Below, piece after piece: positions 46,463 through 57,990 of a stretch of DNA of 64,000 nt. Numbering within the stretch: position 1 is the first letter of the stretch; each line of letters opens with the position of its first letter. The stretch spans positions 682,001 to 746,000 of the forward strand of contig CADCXD010000018.1 in the NCBI GenBank assembly GCA_902806575.1. Direction: 5' to 3'. The notes beneath the pieces are model-generated. The model was given only the letters and a program-made list of their open reading frames with translations. It ran no database searches and was not told where the DNA came from. The position numbers and the translations under genes were made by a program. The DNA comes from Jackrogersella multiformis (taxonomy: Eukaryota > Ascomycota > Sordariomycetes > Xylariales > Hypoxylaceae).

Positions 46463-49082
46463 TCAGAAATGGACACTCTCATCCACCCCGTTAGCGAGAT
46501 TTCCGGTCTTCTTTTTGTGTTGTCGTATATCCTGGATAACTTGATCGAGGCAACCTGTAGTAGCAGCTACAAACCCAAGGTATGTAGGCGACGGGGCGAG
46601 AACACGGGAGGTAAATTCGGGGTGAGCCTGAACGCCCACAAAAAATGGGTGATCCTTCAGCTCAACTACCTCCATGCGCTTGCCCGTTTCATCTTTTCCA
46701 ATGAAGTTAAGCCCAGCCTTCTCAAGCTCTTCGACATAGTCTGGGTTGACTTCGTAGCGATGCCGGTGCCGCTCTTCCATAATATCTATGTCTCCATATA
46801 ATGCCCGGAGTTTACTCCACTCACTGCCGGGTTGGAAGTAAGTTGTCTTCGTACCGAGTCGCATCGTGCCGCCCATTATCTCCTTCGATCCCTCGGGCAT
46901 GAAGATGACAACCCGATGCTCAGCGTGAGCATCGAATTCCTCCGAAATGGCGTCTTTATAGCCGCACAAAGTCTGCGCGGCTTCGATGACGGCAACCTGC
47001 ATGCCAAGACATATGCCCAGGTAAGGAATCTTGCACTCACGAGCCCACTTAGCAGCCTTGACCATTCCTGGCACGCCTCTGCTACCGAATCCGCCCGGGC
47101 AAATGCCTGCATCGAGTGTTAGCCATTGGTACATTAGAAATGCTCGAGAGAAAAAGCCATATCCCAAGAGCTACATTATAAGCAACAACCCTTTATTCGA
47201 GCACAACGCCAGGAGCAGTTGGGTTTATGGAGATGGTGAAAAGTATGAATTACTTACACCCAGAAGCAATAGTTAGTTGCGACCAAGCCTTATGATAGGT
47301 GGTGGGATCGCTTTGTAAAGTGGCATCTTCAAGGTGCTCTGCGTCGATCCAAGCTAAGTTTAGCTTCCGGTTACATCGCATAGCCGAATGCTCCAAAGCT
47401 TTAATTACGGAGAGATAGCCTATTAGGATTTCAGGTTATTTATAGTCGTTTCGAGATTTTTTTGCGGATCATAAAACCTCTCTGGGCGCAACTTTAACAG
47501 GCAGCTCTCAGGGCGACCACCCGTGGAGTCAACTCAATCGAGGGTTAGGGAACTCGGGGATGAACTTACTATCGGGAAGTGCGATGTACTTGCCAACCAA
47601 GGCAATATTCACTGGTTCCAGGTATGGCTTCGAAACGACAGTCTTCTTCCAAACCTGCCATAAGCTTGCCCCCTTATTGACCATCGTGGGCGGGAGCGTG
47701 AGTTGGTCCAGCATCAAGACCTCGCGTAAACGGTCAAGTAAGCCTTGATCTTCGAGAAGGAGTGGCACTTGATAAATAGTCTCTATATCTCGGACAGTAA
47801 GAACCTGCTGAAACTCGACTTGGCAGCTTCGGGCTATCTTCTGGGTTGTAACTTCGTCGAGGGCACGCTCGCAACGACAGGCAATCTGCAAGGTTTATTA
47901 GCTACCAGCATCACAGGTTTCCAGTGAACTAACTAGGTCTGGTATCAAACCCGCACTTCGCATTTGCTTGATAGCATGCTGGGTAGGCTTGGTTTTCTCT
48001 TCCCCGTGAATAATGGGCACATAAGAGACGTGGATGTTGACCAGGTTTCCCTTGCCAACCTTGTACCGGAACTGGGTTAATGCCTCAACGAAGGGCATGC
48101 TCTCAATGTCACCAACGGTGCCACCCTATCAAGTGAAGGTTAGGCGAGTTGGGTCAATAGGATAGCTGGAGATGGATGTCGTGTGAGAACATACTAATTC
48201 AACTACCAAGCAATATAGGTCAGTATCGGGAAACACGCCTTGCAGAGACTAGGCATACGTACTGATACAGACATCGGGCTCTTCGCTACTGTCGTCGACC
48301 GGTATTTTAGATACGCGCTGAATCCAGTCCTGAATGGCATCCGTAATATGAGGTACAACTTGGACGGTGCGACCTATATAGTCGCCTTTTCGTTCCCGTT
48401 CAATCACGGCCCTTTCAAGAAGGTTAGTAAGGAGTAAGATAGATAAACGACGGGGCAGCAGACTTGTAGATCTTGCCAGTCGTAATGTTGTTCTCGTTGG
48501 TAAGGTTGAGGTTGAGATAGCGTTCGTAGTTTCCGAGGTCAAGATCGGATTCACCTCCATCCTGGTTGTCGTTAGTTAGCATAGCTGTAGGTGCTTCGGT
48601 TCGAGGGCTGGGACGAGTTACTTTCAAGACGAAACACTCCCCATGCCTGAATCAAATAATTTGAATTAGTATTAAAATCTACACATCGCCCTAGGCATCT
48701 CACCTACTCAAGCGGACCTAGTGTACCGGCATCGACGTTCAGGTATGGATCAATCTTAATTGCCTAGAGTCAATTTAGTCAGCTTCGATGCCCGCGGTTT
48801 CATGAGATAAGACAAGGCGTCATACCGTAACTTTCAGTCCGGTTGTCTTAAGCAATAGTCCGGACGAGGATGCTTGGGGAGGGTCAGTAGAGCGAAAAAA
48901 GAAAAGGGAAGGCTGCTTGGTTTCTTCTCAGTATTGATCATACCTATTATACCTATAGAAACGAGTTAGCGATGAAGTTCTGGTTACTATTAACTTATCA
49001 TTCCAATGAGAACAAAGAAACAAATGACCCTACCCTTTCCAATGCCACTGATGACACCGCCGCTGACCAGTACGTACTTCAT
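46463..49082 (-). CDS. URA7: CTP synthase
   Basis: Twelve exons: complement(join(46463..47106, 47258..47419, 47570..47885, 47934..48125, 48195..48202, 48263..48411, 48464..48561, 48622..48646, 48708..48763, 48826..48872, 48944..48952, 49034..49082)), 584 aa, uninterrupted and of normal family length. The enzyme makes CTP from UTP, ATP and glutamine. The synthetase domain starts MKYVLVSGGVISGIGKG (P-loop at 8-17) and includes DLDLGNYERYLNLNLT, VQVVPHITDAIQDWI and GGTVGDIESMPFVEAL. The class I glutaminase domain has Cys403 in LGICLGMQ and the His532/Glu534 pair in VQAHPEF. Two micro-exons of 9 bp and 8 bp are needed for GKGIIASS and VCIIELGGTVG. The exon 11-12 join reads SGCICPGGFG where ILVPGGFG is usual, so that donor is less certain. 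It is divergent from FRS2. Confidence 0.93.
48195..48202 (-). other. 8-bp micro-exon of CTP synthase
   Basis: TTGAATTA lies between acceptor GGTAG and donor GTATGT. It completes the Ile codon begun in exon 7 and codes E-L before GGTVGDIES. Skipping it breaks the frame. Confidence 0.8.
48944..48952 (-). other. 9-bp micro-exon of CTP synthase
   Basis: GTATAATAG lies between acceptor CTATAG and donor GTATGA. It codes G-I-I of the GKGIIASS block just after the nucleotide-binding loop. Confidence 0.8.
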
Positions 49083-49694
49083 CCTGGTAACTTGGACGAA
49101 AGCTGGGAGGGTGTATCCGTATGACGCCCGTGCCAAATACGGGCACAGGTGATGTTGTAGGAAGAACTATGGATTTGTTTAATCAGGAACGAATATTTCG
49201 TAAGAATGTGGCTAGAAATTCTGAAATCTCCAGTATGGGCAACTTGAGGATGCGAAATAATAATTGGTCGGTATAAAAATTGTTTAAAAAAGTTCATTCC
49301 AGTTATTGCTGGTCAAATTCTCAAATAGTATGACGACCCCACTACTGATTAGATAACCTTATTCGGATTAGGAAAGCGGTGAATATTAATTGATGATCAA
49401 ATACGTGCATATATATACCTAGTGCAGGTACGTATTTACGTACCCATATCAGTACGTACCCTATCGCGGGCACAAGCAGACCCTTGGATTTTTACTTTTC
49501 TTGGAGGGGTGTGGGGGTGCTCCTAAATGGTATAAAGTTTTCCTAATAACAGCCCAATTCACAATTGTCAATTTGATGTGACTCAGACGGAACTTACAAC
49601 AGCTACATCACCCACGAACCTTAAGATTTCAGACCTTCTTCTCGACACAGAACCAGCGGATGAGAACGGGATAGCAGATATCTCACAATTGAGA
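49083..49694. other. Divergent promoter region, CTP synthase / FRS2
   Basis: AT-moderate spacer with a few TACGTACC words near 49425-49460. The frame of FRS2 is open upstream of its chosen ATG back to about 49578 with no ATG, so a short 5' exon cannot be excluded. Confidence 0.5.
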
Positions 49695-52042
49695 ATGGCG
49701 TCCTCAACATTGAGCCCTTCCCTCTCCGGGGATCTTACTAGCCATATCCTACAGTCCCTCGATAAGTCCTCGCCACTGCTATCTGCTGAAGCCTTCCCGA
49801 CCGCCAGCTTCGTGGAGGTGAAAGCAGCTCTGGATCGATTAGCTTCTCGTGACATGGTCACCTACGACACCATAGAACGGGAAGAGGCTATACTAGAATC
49901 CGAGGGTGAGCAGATTGCCGCCGAGGGTAGCCATGAGGCTCGTATATTCGATGCCTTGCGCGCTGCCGTCGATGGCCTCACCGTGCAGGAGTTGGAGAAG
50001 ACCATCGGCGACAAGAACGTTGTCAAAATCGGCCAAGGAAGGGCATTCAAAGAGAAGTGGATATCCAAGACTAAGGGTGCGTACAGAGATGCCCTTCCGG
50101 GTATGCTAGCACAACTTGGCTAACAGACAAACTTCTCTGCAGACGGCAAATTTAAGACCGCAATGGACTCAATACAAGACATTACCAAGGATCAGTTGCA
50201 AACAATCAAGGCTACGCGGACACACCCTGACGCGAAATTACTCACCGATCTGAAGAAACGCAAGCTCATCAGGATGCAAAAGATCATCAGCTTCAGAATT
50301 CATAAAGGCGCCAAGTTTGCCCTCAAGATCCCTGACGAAGCTACGGATCTGACCGCCGATATGGTCGCAACGGGATCGTGGAAGACAGCCACGTTCAAGC
50401 CGTACAATTTCAGAGCTTCTGGAGCGGACCAGCGATCAGGTGCCTTGCATCCACTCAGCAAAGTCCGCGCTGAATTCAGGCAAATATTCTTCGAGATGGG
50501 TTTCGAGGAGATGCCCACTGACAAGTAGGCTCATGCTATTTTAAGTACCGAATCTACACCCCGTCATAGCTAACGTGTACTTCCTCCCCAGGTTCGTTGA
50601 GTCGGGGTTCTGGAATTTCGACGCCCTTTTTGTTCCACAGCAGCACCCAGCGCGTGACCTACAAGATACCGTATGATCCCTTAAGTCTCCTAACTCCCTT
50701 GGTTCACATATTACATATTACATAAGCACATCATAAGTTCCGGTTTCATTTCATGGAATCCAGGTAGCCTATTCCTGGCAAGTTTCAGTCGAATACCCAT
50801 AGTGCATCTATTCACCATTCTATGTTCTTGTGACTTCTAACGTCTTCATCTAATAGTTCTATATTTCCGACCCGGAAGCGGCTGACATACCGCGAGCAAC
50901 ATCGTCTGAAGACGAAAAGGACTACGGCGCATATTGGGAGAACGTGAAGGCGGTCCACCAGGTGCGTTGCTTACAATATGTTCTCCCTGATCACTAATCC
51001 ATCAAAGAAAGCTTAAATTTGGCTTTTTTCCATAGCAACCACTTTGCCCGGCAAATAGTTATGTACTAATTCCATTGGGGAACAGGACGGTAAATATGGC
51101 TCTATCGGATATAGGTATCCTTGGTCGGGTGACGAGTCTTTACGACTCGTGCTGCGTACCCACACAACAGCCATCAGTGCAAATATGCTCCATAAACTAG
51201 CGGCGAGGAGGGAACCCGACGGGCGACCGCCGCCAGCGCGTTACTTCTCTATCGACCGAGTGTTTCGTAACGAAAGTGTAGATGCAACACATCTTGCCGA
51301 GTTTCACCAGGTTGAAGGTGTCATTGCTGACACAAACCTTACTCTGGGTGGCCTTATGGAAGTGAGTTTATAAATCATCCCTCTATCTAAAGCCAGCCGT
51401 GGCCTATGATATGACTATTAACCGGCACTAGTTCATGGATATCTTCTTTGGCAAGATGGGTATAACGGACCTCAAGTATAAGCCGGCATATAATCCTTGT
51501 GCGTCTCTCTGGAATATCTACTTGTTTCCGATTTAATATTGCAGCGGCGCAACACGAAGCTGCGTTGGGAATGCTCAAGATATTCATAGTACCCCATTTC
51601 ATGACAAGATATATTCTAACATCCGCTAGATACTGAACCCAGCATGGAGATCTTCTCGTATCGTATGTGTCCTCTCGAGTTTTTCCTTTACTCCACATCA
51701 TTTTGATGATGCTAACTATCAATGGCAGACAAGGGCCTTGGTAAGCTCATCGAGATAGGAAACAGCGGGATGTTCCGGCCTGAAATGCTCGAGGCAATGG
51801 GTTTCCCGTATGTATTATATAAATACAAGCATTACGCCGCTGCAGTCAGCCCCCACGTTGATTTTACAGACATTGCTAACTATCATGATAGGAAGGACAC
51901 GCGTGTGTATGGATGGGGACTTTCTCTGGAACGGCCGACGATGATTAAGTACGGCATCTCAAATATTCGCGAGCTATTAGGTCATAAAGTAGATTTGAAC
52001 TTTGTACAAAGTAGCCCGGCTGTGAGATTAGATAAGGATTAA
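49695..52042 (+). CDS. FRS2: Cytosolic phenylalanyl-tRNA synthetase alpha subunit
   Basis: Nine exons: join(49695..50076, 50143..50524, 50592..50670, 50857..50961, 51086..51361, 51432..51498, 51630..51662, 51729..51807, 51892..52042), 517 aa. This is the catalytic class II subunit of the alpha2-beta2 PheRS. Blocks are the N-terminal helical extension (SHEARIFDALRAAVDGLTVQ), HPLSKVRAEFRQIFFEMGFE (motif 1 region), FWNFDALFVPQQHPARDLQD, motif 2 around ARYFSIDRVFRNESVDATH, FHQVEGVIAD, and motif 3 VYGWGLSLERPTMIKYGISN. The ATG at 49695 (MASSTLSPSL) is chosen because it matches fungal N-termini. The open frame to its left starts with GTG. The last intron (84 bp) is in frame and stop-free, so an unspliced reading would add 28 residues. 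The AT block begins about 240 bp after the stop. Confidence 0.94.
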
Positions 52043-52070
52043 GGAATAAAAGCTAAATTTGCTTAAGCTG

Positions 52071-52239
52071 ATGCGACCCTGTAGGGGTCCCTGCATTAGA
52101 TAGAGATATGTACCTTGTACCTTAGATTAGATAGATAAGATAAGGACTTTCGGTTCTTATCCTGTTTCTCACCCGTTCTGAGACAACGGAGAAACCATCA
52201 ATCTTACATATCAAAACACACCCCATAAGGTCCGTACCA
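52071..52239 (+). repeat. 169-bp short interspersed element, unmutated copy
   Basis: Begins ATGCGACCCTGTAGGGG and ends AAGGTCCGTACC. Two diverged copies occur in AT block 2 at 62212 and 63104, differing mainly by C-to-T and G-to-A changes. The ends are weakly inverted (CGACCCTGTAGGGG against CGGACCTTATGGGG). It lies 28 bp after the FRS2 stop codon, so it is probably within that gene's 3' UTR. No coding capacity. The 8-bp duplication seen at the 63104 copy suggests a small non-autonomous DNA transposon, possibly hAT-like. Confidence 0.75.
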
Positions 52240-52305
52240 TAAGTTTAACGTATGCCCGAGTGCCCGACTTTACGAAAGGTTATTATTTTTAAAATAAATA
52301 TAAAT

Positions 52306-53182
52306 ATTTTAATAATAAACGTAATTAATTTAATTATAAAAATTAATTTTTTAATTTTTAACGTAATTACGATAATAAATATAATAAATTATATTAATTA
52401 TAATTTATAAAAATATTACGCACGTTTTTTATTATCGTTATAATTTTAATAATATTTATTAAATTTTTTTTATTAATTATTATTATTATTTAATAATTAA
52501 TTTTTTTTATAATTAATATATATTATTATTATAATTATTAACTTATATTCGTTATTATTTATTATAAAACGTTAATATTTAAAAATATTTTATTATTATC
52601 GTTATTTATTATAATTATTATTTTATTAATTATAATTTTTAAAAACTTCGGTTTTATATTATCGTTTTTATATATTAATTAAATTAATTAAATTAGTTTT
52701 AATTTTTTATATAATTTTTTAAAAAAGTTTCGACGTTTTTTTTACGTTTTTATTAATTTAAAATACCTTAAATATATTTTTATTAAAAATCTTAAAAAGT
52801 ATTTTAATAATAAACTTTACTTTTTTAATTAATAATTTCGCTTTATAAATTTATTTTAAGTTAATTTTAAATTATTTAATAAAGGATTAATATTAAAAAG
52901 ATTTTATAAATTAAATTTTTTAATAACGTTTTAATAATTAAAATAATATTAAATTATAAACGAAACGATATAATTTTTATTATTTTTATATAATATAATT
53001 TAAAATTAATAATATTCGTTAAATTATTATCGTTATTAAGGTTTATTTTCGTTTTATTAATAATAATGATTTATTTATTATTAAATAAATATTAATAAAT
53101 TTATTTAAGTATTAAATTAATAATTTTTTTATAAAAAATATTATAAAATAAAAAGTAAATAAATTTTTTTATAAAGTAAATT
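52306..53182 (-). mobile_element. Gypsy-family fragment (older host of copy 2)
   Basis: Aligns in direct orientation with about 11745-12650 of copy 1 and with 63368 onward of copy 3, without an LTR on its left side. It is interrupted at AAATT (53178-53182) by copy 2. AAATT recurs at 62183-62187, where similar sequence seems to continue briefly. Confidence 0.7.
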
Positions 53183-53316
53183 TAAGAAAAGTTATAATTA
53201 TATAATTTATATTTAAGGTAATAACTCGTACGTTAAAAGTGGCCCGTGCTTTATACTTATTAACTTTACTTTACGATATTAACTTTGTTTTTATTTTAAC
53301 TTATTAATATATAATA
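53183..53316 (+). repeat. 5' LTR of gypsy copy 2 (shortened)
   Basis: Inverted match to the copy 1 LTRs, ending TTATTAATATATAATA. It is about 30 bp shorter than the partner at 62017-62182, mainly through one internal deletion. It retains GTGGCCCGTGC near 53238-53250, like the unmutated island of copy 1. Confidence 0.8.
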
Positions 53317-54140
53317 TATAATAATATATCGCTTTCGTTATATCGTAACGATTTATACTTTACCGTTATATTAATTAAGCTTTTAATTAATTAATAAAGA
53401 CTTAAAGTTAATTAATTACGATAAATTAACGTAATAAAAATTTAATTAATAATTATTAAACCTTAAATATTTTACGATTATTTTTTTATTACTTTAATTT
53501 TTTTTTACTTTATTTTTTATCACTTAATGGTTTTTATTTTTTTTTATTAATTAAATTTAATTACGTTATTATTTTTTTATAATATTATAATTTACGTATT
53601 AACGTTATTTTAATAAAATTAAGCTTTTTTAATCGATTAAGTTTTTTACTCTTTTATAAGTTATTATTTTTATTCGTAATTACCGAAACTTTTAAATAAC
53701 ATAAAGGTTATATTAATCACGTGTAAATAATTTATTACTTTACGTAAATATATTATTAAATATAAGATTAACTTTTTTATTAATATAAAGCTCTCGCATT
53801 ATACGGAATTTTATAATAAAAACGTTGCTTTATAACTTTTAATAAGTATTAAACCTTTAAAAGTTTAAACGAGTATTTAATAAAACGTTAAAAATTATAT
53901 TATAACTTATTTTATTAAATTCGAAGGTTTTTATTTTAACATTATCTTTAATATTAACTTTTTACTTTAATTATTTTTATATTAATTAACTCTTTAGCCG
54001 ATTTAAATCTTATAATATTATTAATAAAATTATTAACGAAGAAAATAATTAATTTAATCGATTATTAAATTTCTTTATCTTTTAATTTTCGATTATTAAT
54101 TTTTTAATATTATTAACGTTATTATAATTTTTATTAATTT

Positions 54141-54200
54141 ATAATTTAAAAATGTAATTTATAATTTAAAAATGTAATTTATAATTTAAAAATGTAATTT
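54141..54200. repeat. 20-bp perfect tandem, three units
   Basis: ATAATTTAAAAATGTAATTT occurs three times head to tail inside the 5' part of gypsy copy 2. The corresponding part of copy 1 shows no such triplication. Confidence 0.85.
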
Positions 54201-55639
54201 ATAATAATTTTAATAATTACCTTAAGTTATTTAATAATTATTTTAACGTTTATATTTAATTTATAAATTAATTTATTTATATTATTAATTTTATACTAAA
54301 AGATTTAATCGTAATTTATCGAAAGAATAAAAGTTAATAAAATTACGTATATAATTATACGAAACTTTCGGATAATTTTTTTAATTTTTTTAATTATTTA
54401 TTAAAAACTTTAACTATAAATATAAATAATTATATCGCGAAAAATTAATGTTAATAAAGATATAGAAATAATTATACGAAACCTTAAAATTAATCTTTTT
54501 ATATTTTTAACTTTTTATTATAAAATTAAGTTATAAGTAATCAAATTAATATTATTTATTATATATTTATTTATCGTATTTTTTTTCTCGTAATAAAACT
54601 ACGTAATTAAATTATAAAAATTTAATATTAAATAAAAGTACTTAATTTAATCGATTAATTAAAATCTAAAATAAAATAACTTAAATAATAATTAATTAAT
54701 TTACTTAATTTTTTATTTTAAAATTAAAATAACATTTAATAAATAAATTAATACATAAATCTTAAATATATATTACGAAATAAACCGTAATTGTATTTAT
54801 AATTAAACGTTAAACTATTAATAAACCGTTTAACGGTTTAATTAATAACGTTTTAATATTTATATAATCGTAAAAAAATAAAGTAAATCGTTAATTAATA
54901 TTAAAAAATTAAAAAGTTTATAATATCGGTTATTTTATAACGAACGTAAATAAATTTATAATAATAAATAAATTTTTTATTAAAAATAATTATACGTATT
55001 AACGTAATATATATATATATAAATAAATTTTATTTAAATAATTTATTAAAAACTTACGAAAGCCGTAAAAATTAGAAAGTAATTTTTATAAGTTATTTCG
55101 TAATAATTTATAAAATTAATAAATAAGTTAAGTACTTATTAAAAAAAAAACGACACGAAATACGCTTTTAAAGCGTTATTTAATCGATATAAAATCCGTA
55201 TATTAAAAGTTTTAATATTCTTTAAAAAAGCAAAATATATTTTAAAATTTTACCTTAAAAATATATTTATTAAAACTTAATTATTAAATATTATTTAAAA
55301 TTATCGAATATTTAAATTAATTATAAATATATAATAAATAATAACGGTTTATAATAAGTTAAACTTAAAATTTAAAATAATAAGTATTATTAATTTAAAG
55401 TTAATTATAATAATTATAAATATTTATTTTAAATATTTAAATAAAAAATAATTAATATAACGTAAATAAATATTAATAAAAGAAAATAAAAACTTAAAAA
55501 TCGATGTTAAGCTTTATATAATATTTAATAATATATTTATACGAAACACTTTTTTAAATAATATTAAATTACTTAAAAATATCCGATTTATTTATTATAA
55601 TTACGATAATATAATACTTTATATCGATTAATTAAAAGT

Positions 55640-55960
55640 TTATTAAAATAATTAAAGCCGTTATAATAATAAATATAATCGATAAAATAATTTTAATTAA
55701 TAATAAAATAATTTTAATTAATAATAAAATAATTTTAATTAATATTAAAATAATTATAACTTTAATAATTATAATTAAAGAAAAGATTATCGTAATAATA
55801 ACCGTAATTAAAGTCGTAATTAATATAATAATAAGTAAAGTGGTAAATATTAAGGTAATAACCGATAAAATTATCGCCGTTATAATCGTAAACGTAACCG
55901 TAATGTTTATAATTATTATAATAATACATATCGTAATAACTATCCCAGCTTTCGTTAAAA
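55640..55960 (+). pseudogene. Gag-like Arg/Asn/Tyr-rich remnant, gypsy copy 2
   Basis: Plus-strand reading near 55893-55955 gives RNRNVYNYYNNTYRNNYPSF. Reversing G-to-A changes in principle would make such a tract Gly/Arg-rich, as in the nucleic-acid-binding tail of many Gag proteins. This is an inference from composition. Confidence 0.45.
55682..55744. repeat. 21-bp perfect tandem, three units
   Basis: Three identical 21-bp units (ATAAAATAATTTTAATTAAT plus A) at the start of the Gag-like tract. The unit length is a multiple of three, so the expansion would have kept the reading frame. Confidence 0.85.
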
Positions 55961-57781
55961 ATAATAAAGGAAAATAAGAAATTATTTTAATAACGATATA
56001 TATTTATAAAGTTAAATTAAATACGAGTAAAATAAAACAAATCGTAAGGAAAATAAGAAAGATTTATAAGTAAATAGCTATTTTTAATAGAAAAATATTT
56101 AATAAATAAATTTAAAATCTTTATTTTTTATTTTTTATTTTTTAATAATAAATCGTTAACCGTAAAAAAACGTATATATCGGAGATATTACAAAATATTT
56201 AATATTAAACTTAATTATTCTAAAAAACGAAATAAACGATAAAAACTCGACTTAAAATTAAGGAAATTATTAATATTCACTTTATTTAAAAATAAGTAAA
56301 AACGGAAATATGGATAATATAATCGGAAGATATTATATTTTTATTTTTACAATCGATAAATATAAAAATTAACAAAATACATAAACTTAAAAATAAACGT
56401 ATTAAATAAATCGAAATAAAAATCGAAAATATATATAAATATTAACGTATTCGATTAAATAAAACATAAAAAATAGTTAAAAGATTTTATTAAAAACTAC
56501 GAAATGTTCGAACTAAATAAACTTATATATATATATAAAGTAATCCTAGAAAGATTAATTATAAAAATTAAAATTAAATTTTCGATAAAATTTTAAAGAA
56601 AAACAATATATAAACGATAAATTTAAATTGAAGTTTTAATAAAAGCATAAATTAATTATTTAAATTTTTAATATAATTTATTAATAAGAAAAGATTTTTT
56701 TAAAAAATTTAACGTAATTATTAATTATAATAAAATATATATAATTTTAATATTATATTTCAAAGTTTAGATATTAATAAAATATTATCGTTTAAAAGAT
56801 TAAATATAATAACGAGTTTTAATTATAAATCGATTTTTTATTTTCGTTAAAATAATAATGCTTATTTTAATATATTATTTTAATTTACTATATAAAAAAG
56901 ACTTTATTTTCACGTTAAAATAAAAAGCGTAATCAATAATATTTATAATACAAATACGCTTAAGGGAATCGTTTTTTTAAACACGTCCGATAAATATATA
57001 ATTTTATAACGTAATATTAAAATCGGAATAATTAAAAAAATCACCGAAAAAAAATATAAACATTTTATAAAAAGAACTAATTTAACGTAAGTATATATAA
57101 TATTTTAACGTAAAAAAACGACTTATTAATAAAATTTAATTTAAATAATAAAATATTAAAAGTTTTATTATTAACCGATAAATATTTTATTAATCTATAA
57201 TTATTATTAAAAATAAAACGAGTTTTTATCGAAACGAATATATTAACTTTAAGTATATTTAAACTTAAAAATACTTTAAAACTTATAATTAAAAAAAGCA
57301 TATATATTTATAATTTTAATCTTTTTTTTATTTAATAATTATTTACTTTAATAAATAAATAAAATATTTAATATAATCGTAATATTATCGATATATTAAA
57401 AAATAATAATAATCGATTTAATTAACGATTAATAAAAAATATATAAATCTAAATATATATATTTATTAAATACATAAAATAAAAATTTCCTTAATAAAAC
57501 TTTTAATTAAATATATAATTAAAATAAAATAAATTAATAAAAAATAATTATACCGTTTAACTATTTTTATTTTATTATTTAAAAACTCGTTAACAGTAAG
57601 AAAAAAAGTTAAATAATTATTAACTTTAAATTATTAAATAAAAATATTTTAATTAATATTTACTTATTATTACGTTAAAAAGAAATCGTTTAAAAAATAA
57701 AAAATAAAAAGTTTTTAACGTTATAAATAAAGCTTTATTTTTTTATTAATTACTTATTACGTTTAAATATAAAAATAAAAT

Positions 57782-57990
57782 AACGATAATATCGTTAAAA
57801 GATTTCAAAATTATTTAACTTTTACGTAATAATTTATAAATTAAAAATTAAAGCCATTTTAAAACTTTATTGAAGTATATATCGACGATATAATAATATT
57901 TAATATATACAATAATATAAAACTTATATTATCGTTAAAAGAATCATTTTTCGATTTTCCATCGATTATTTTACTTAGATTTTTAATTAA
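57782..57990 (+). pseudogene. Reverse transcriptase core remnant, gypsy copy 2
   Basis: In the frame of 57875, NFIEVYIDDIIIFN carries both catalytic Asp residues, followed by SLKESFFDFPSIILLRFL. Fungal gypsy RTs have a similar segment between the active site and the thumb. Upstream codons contain stops at positions where RIP of CAA, CAG or TGG is expected. Confidence 0.7.

Noticed and set aside
49578..49694. N-terminal extension of FRS2 beginning at GTG
   Set aside because: No ATG in frame. A GTG start is not expected in a fungal nuclear gene, and the ATG at 49695 matches the usual N-terminus.
54141..55744. Tandem repeats in AT block 2 as a CRISPR-like array
   Set aside because: The units are directly adjacent with no spacers, in eukaryotic transposon DNA.
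57077..57301. 74-aa open frame on the minus strand in AT block 2
   Set aside because: It is antisense to the gypsy coding strand in AT-only sequence, with a composition of Ile, Asn, Lys, Phe and Leu. Frames of this length arise by chance there.
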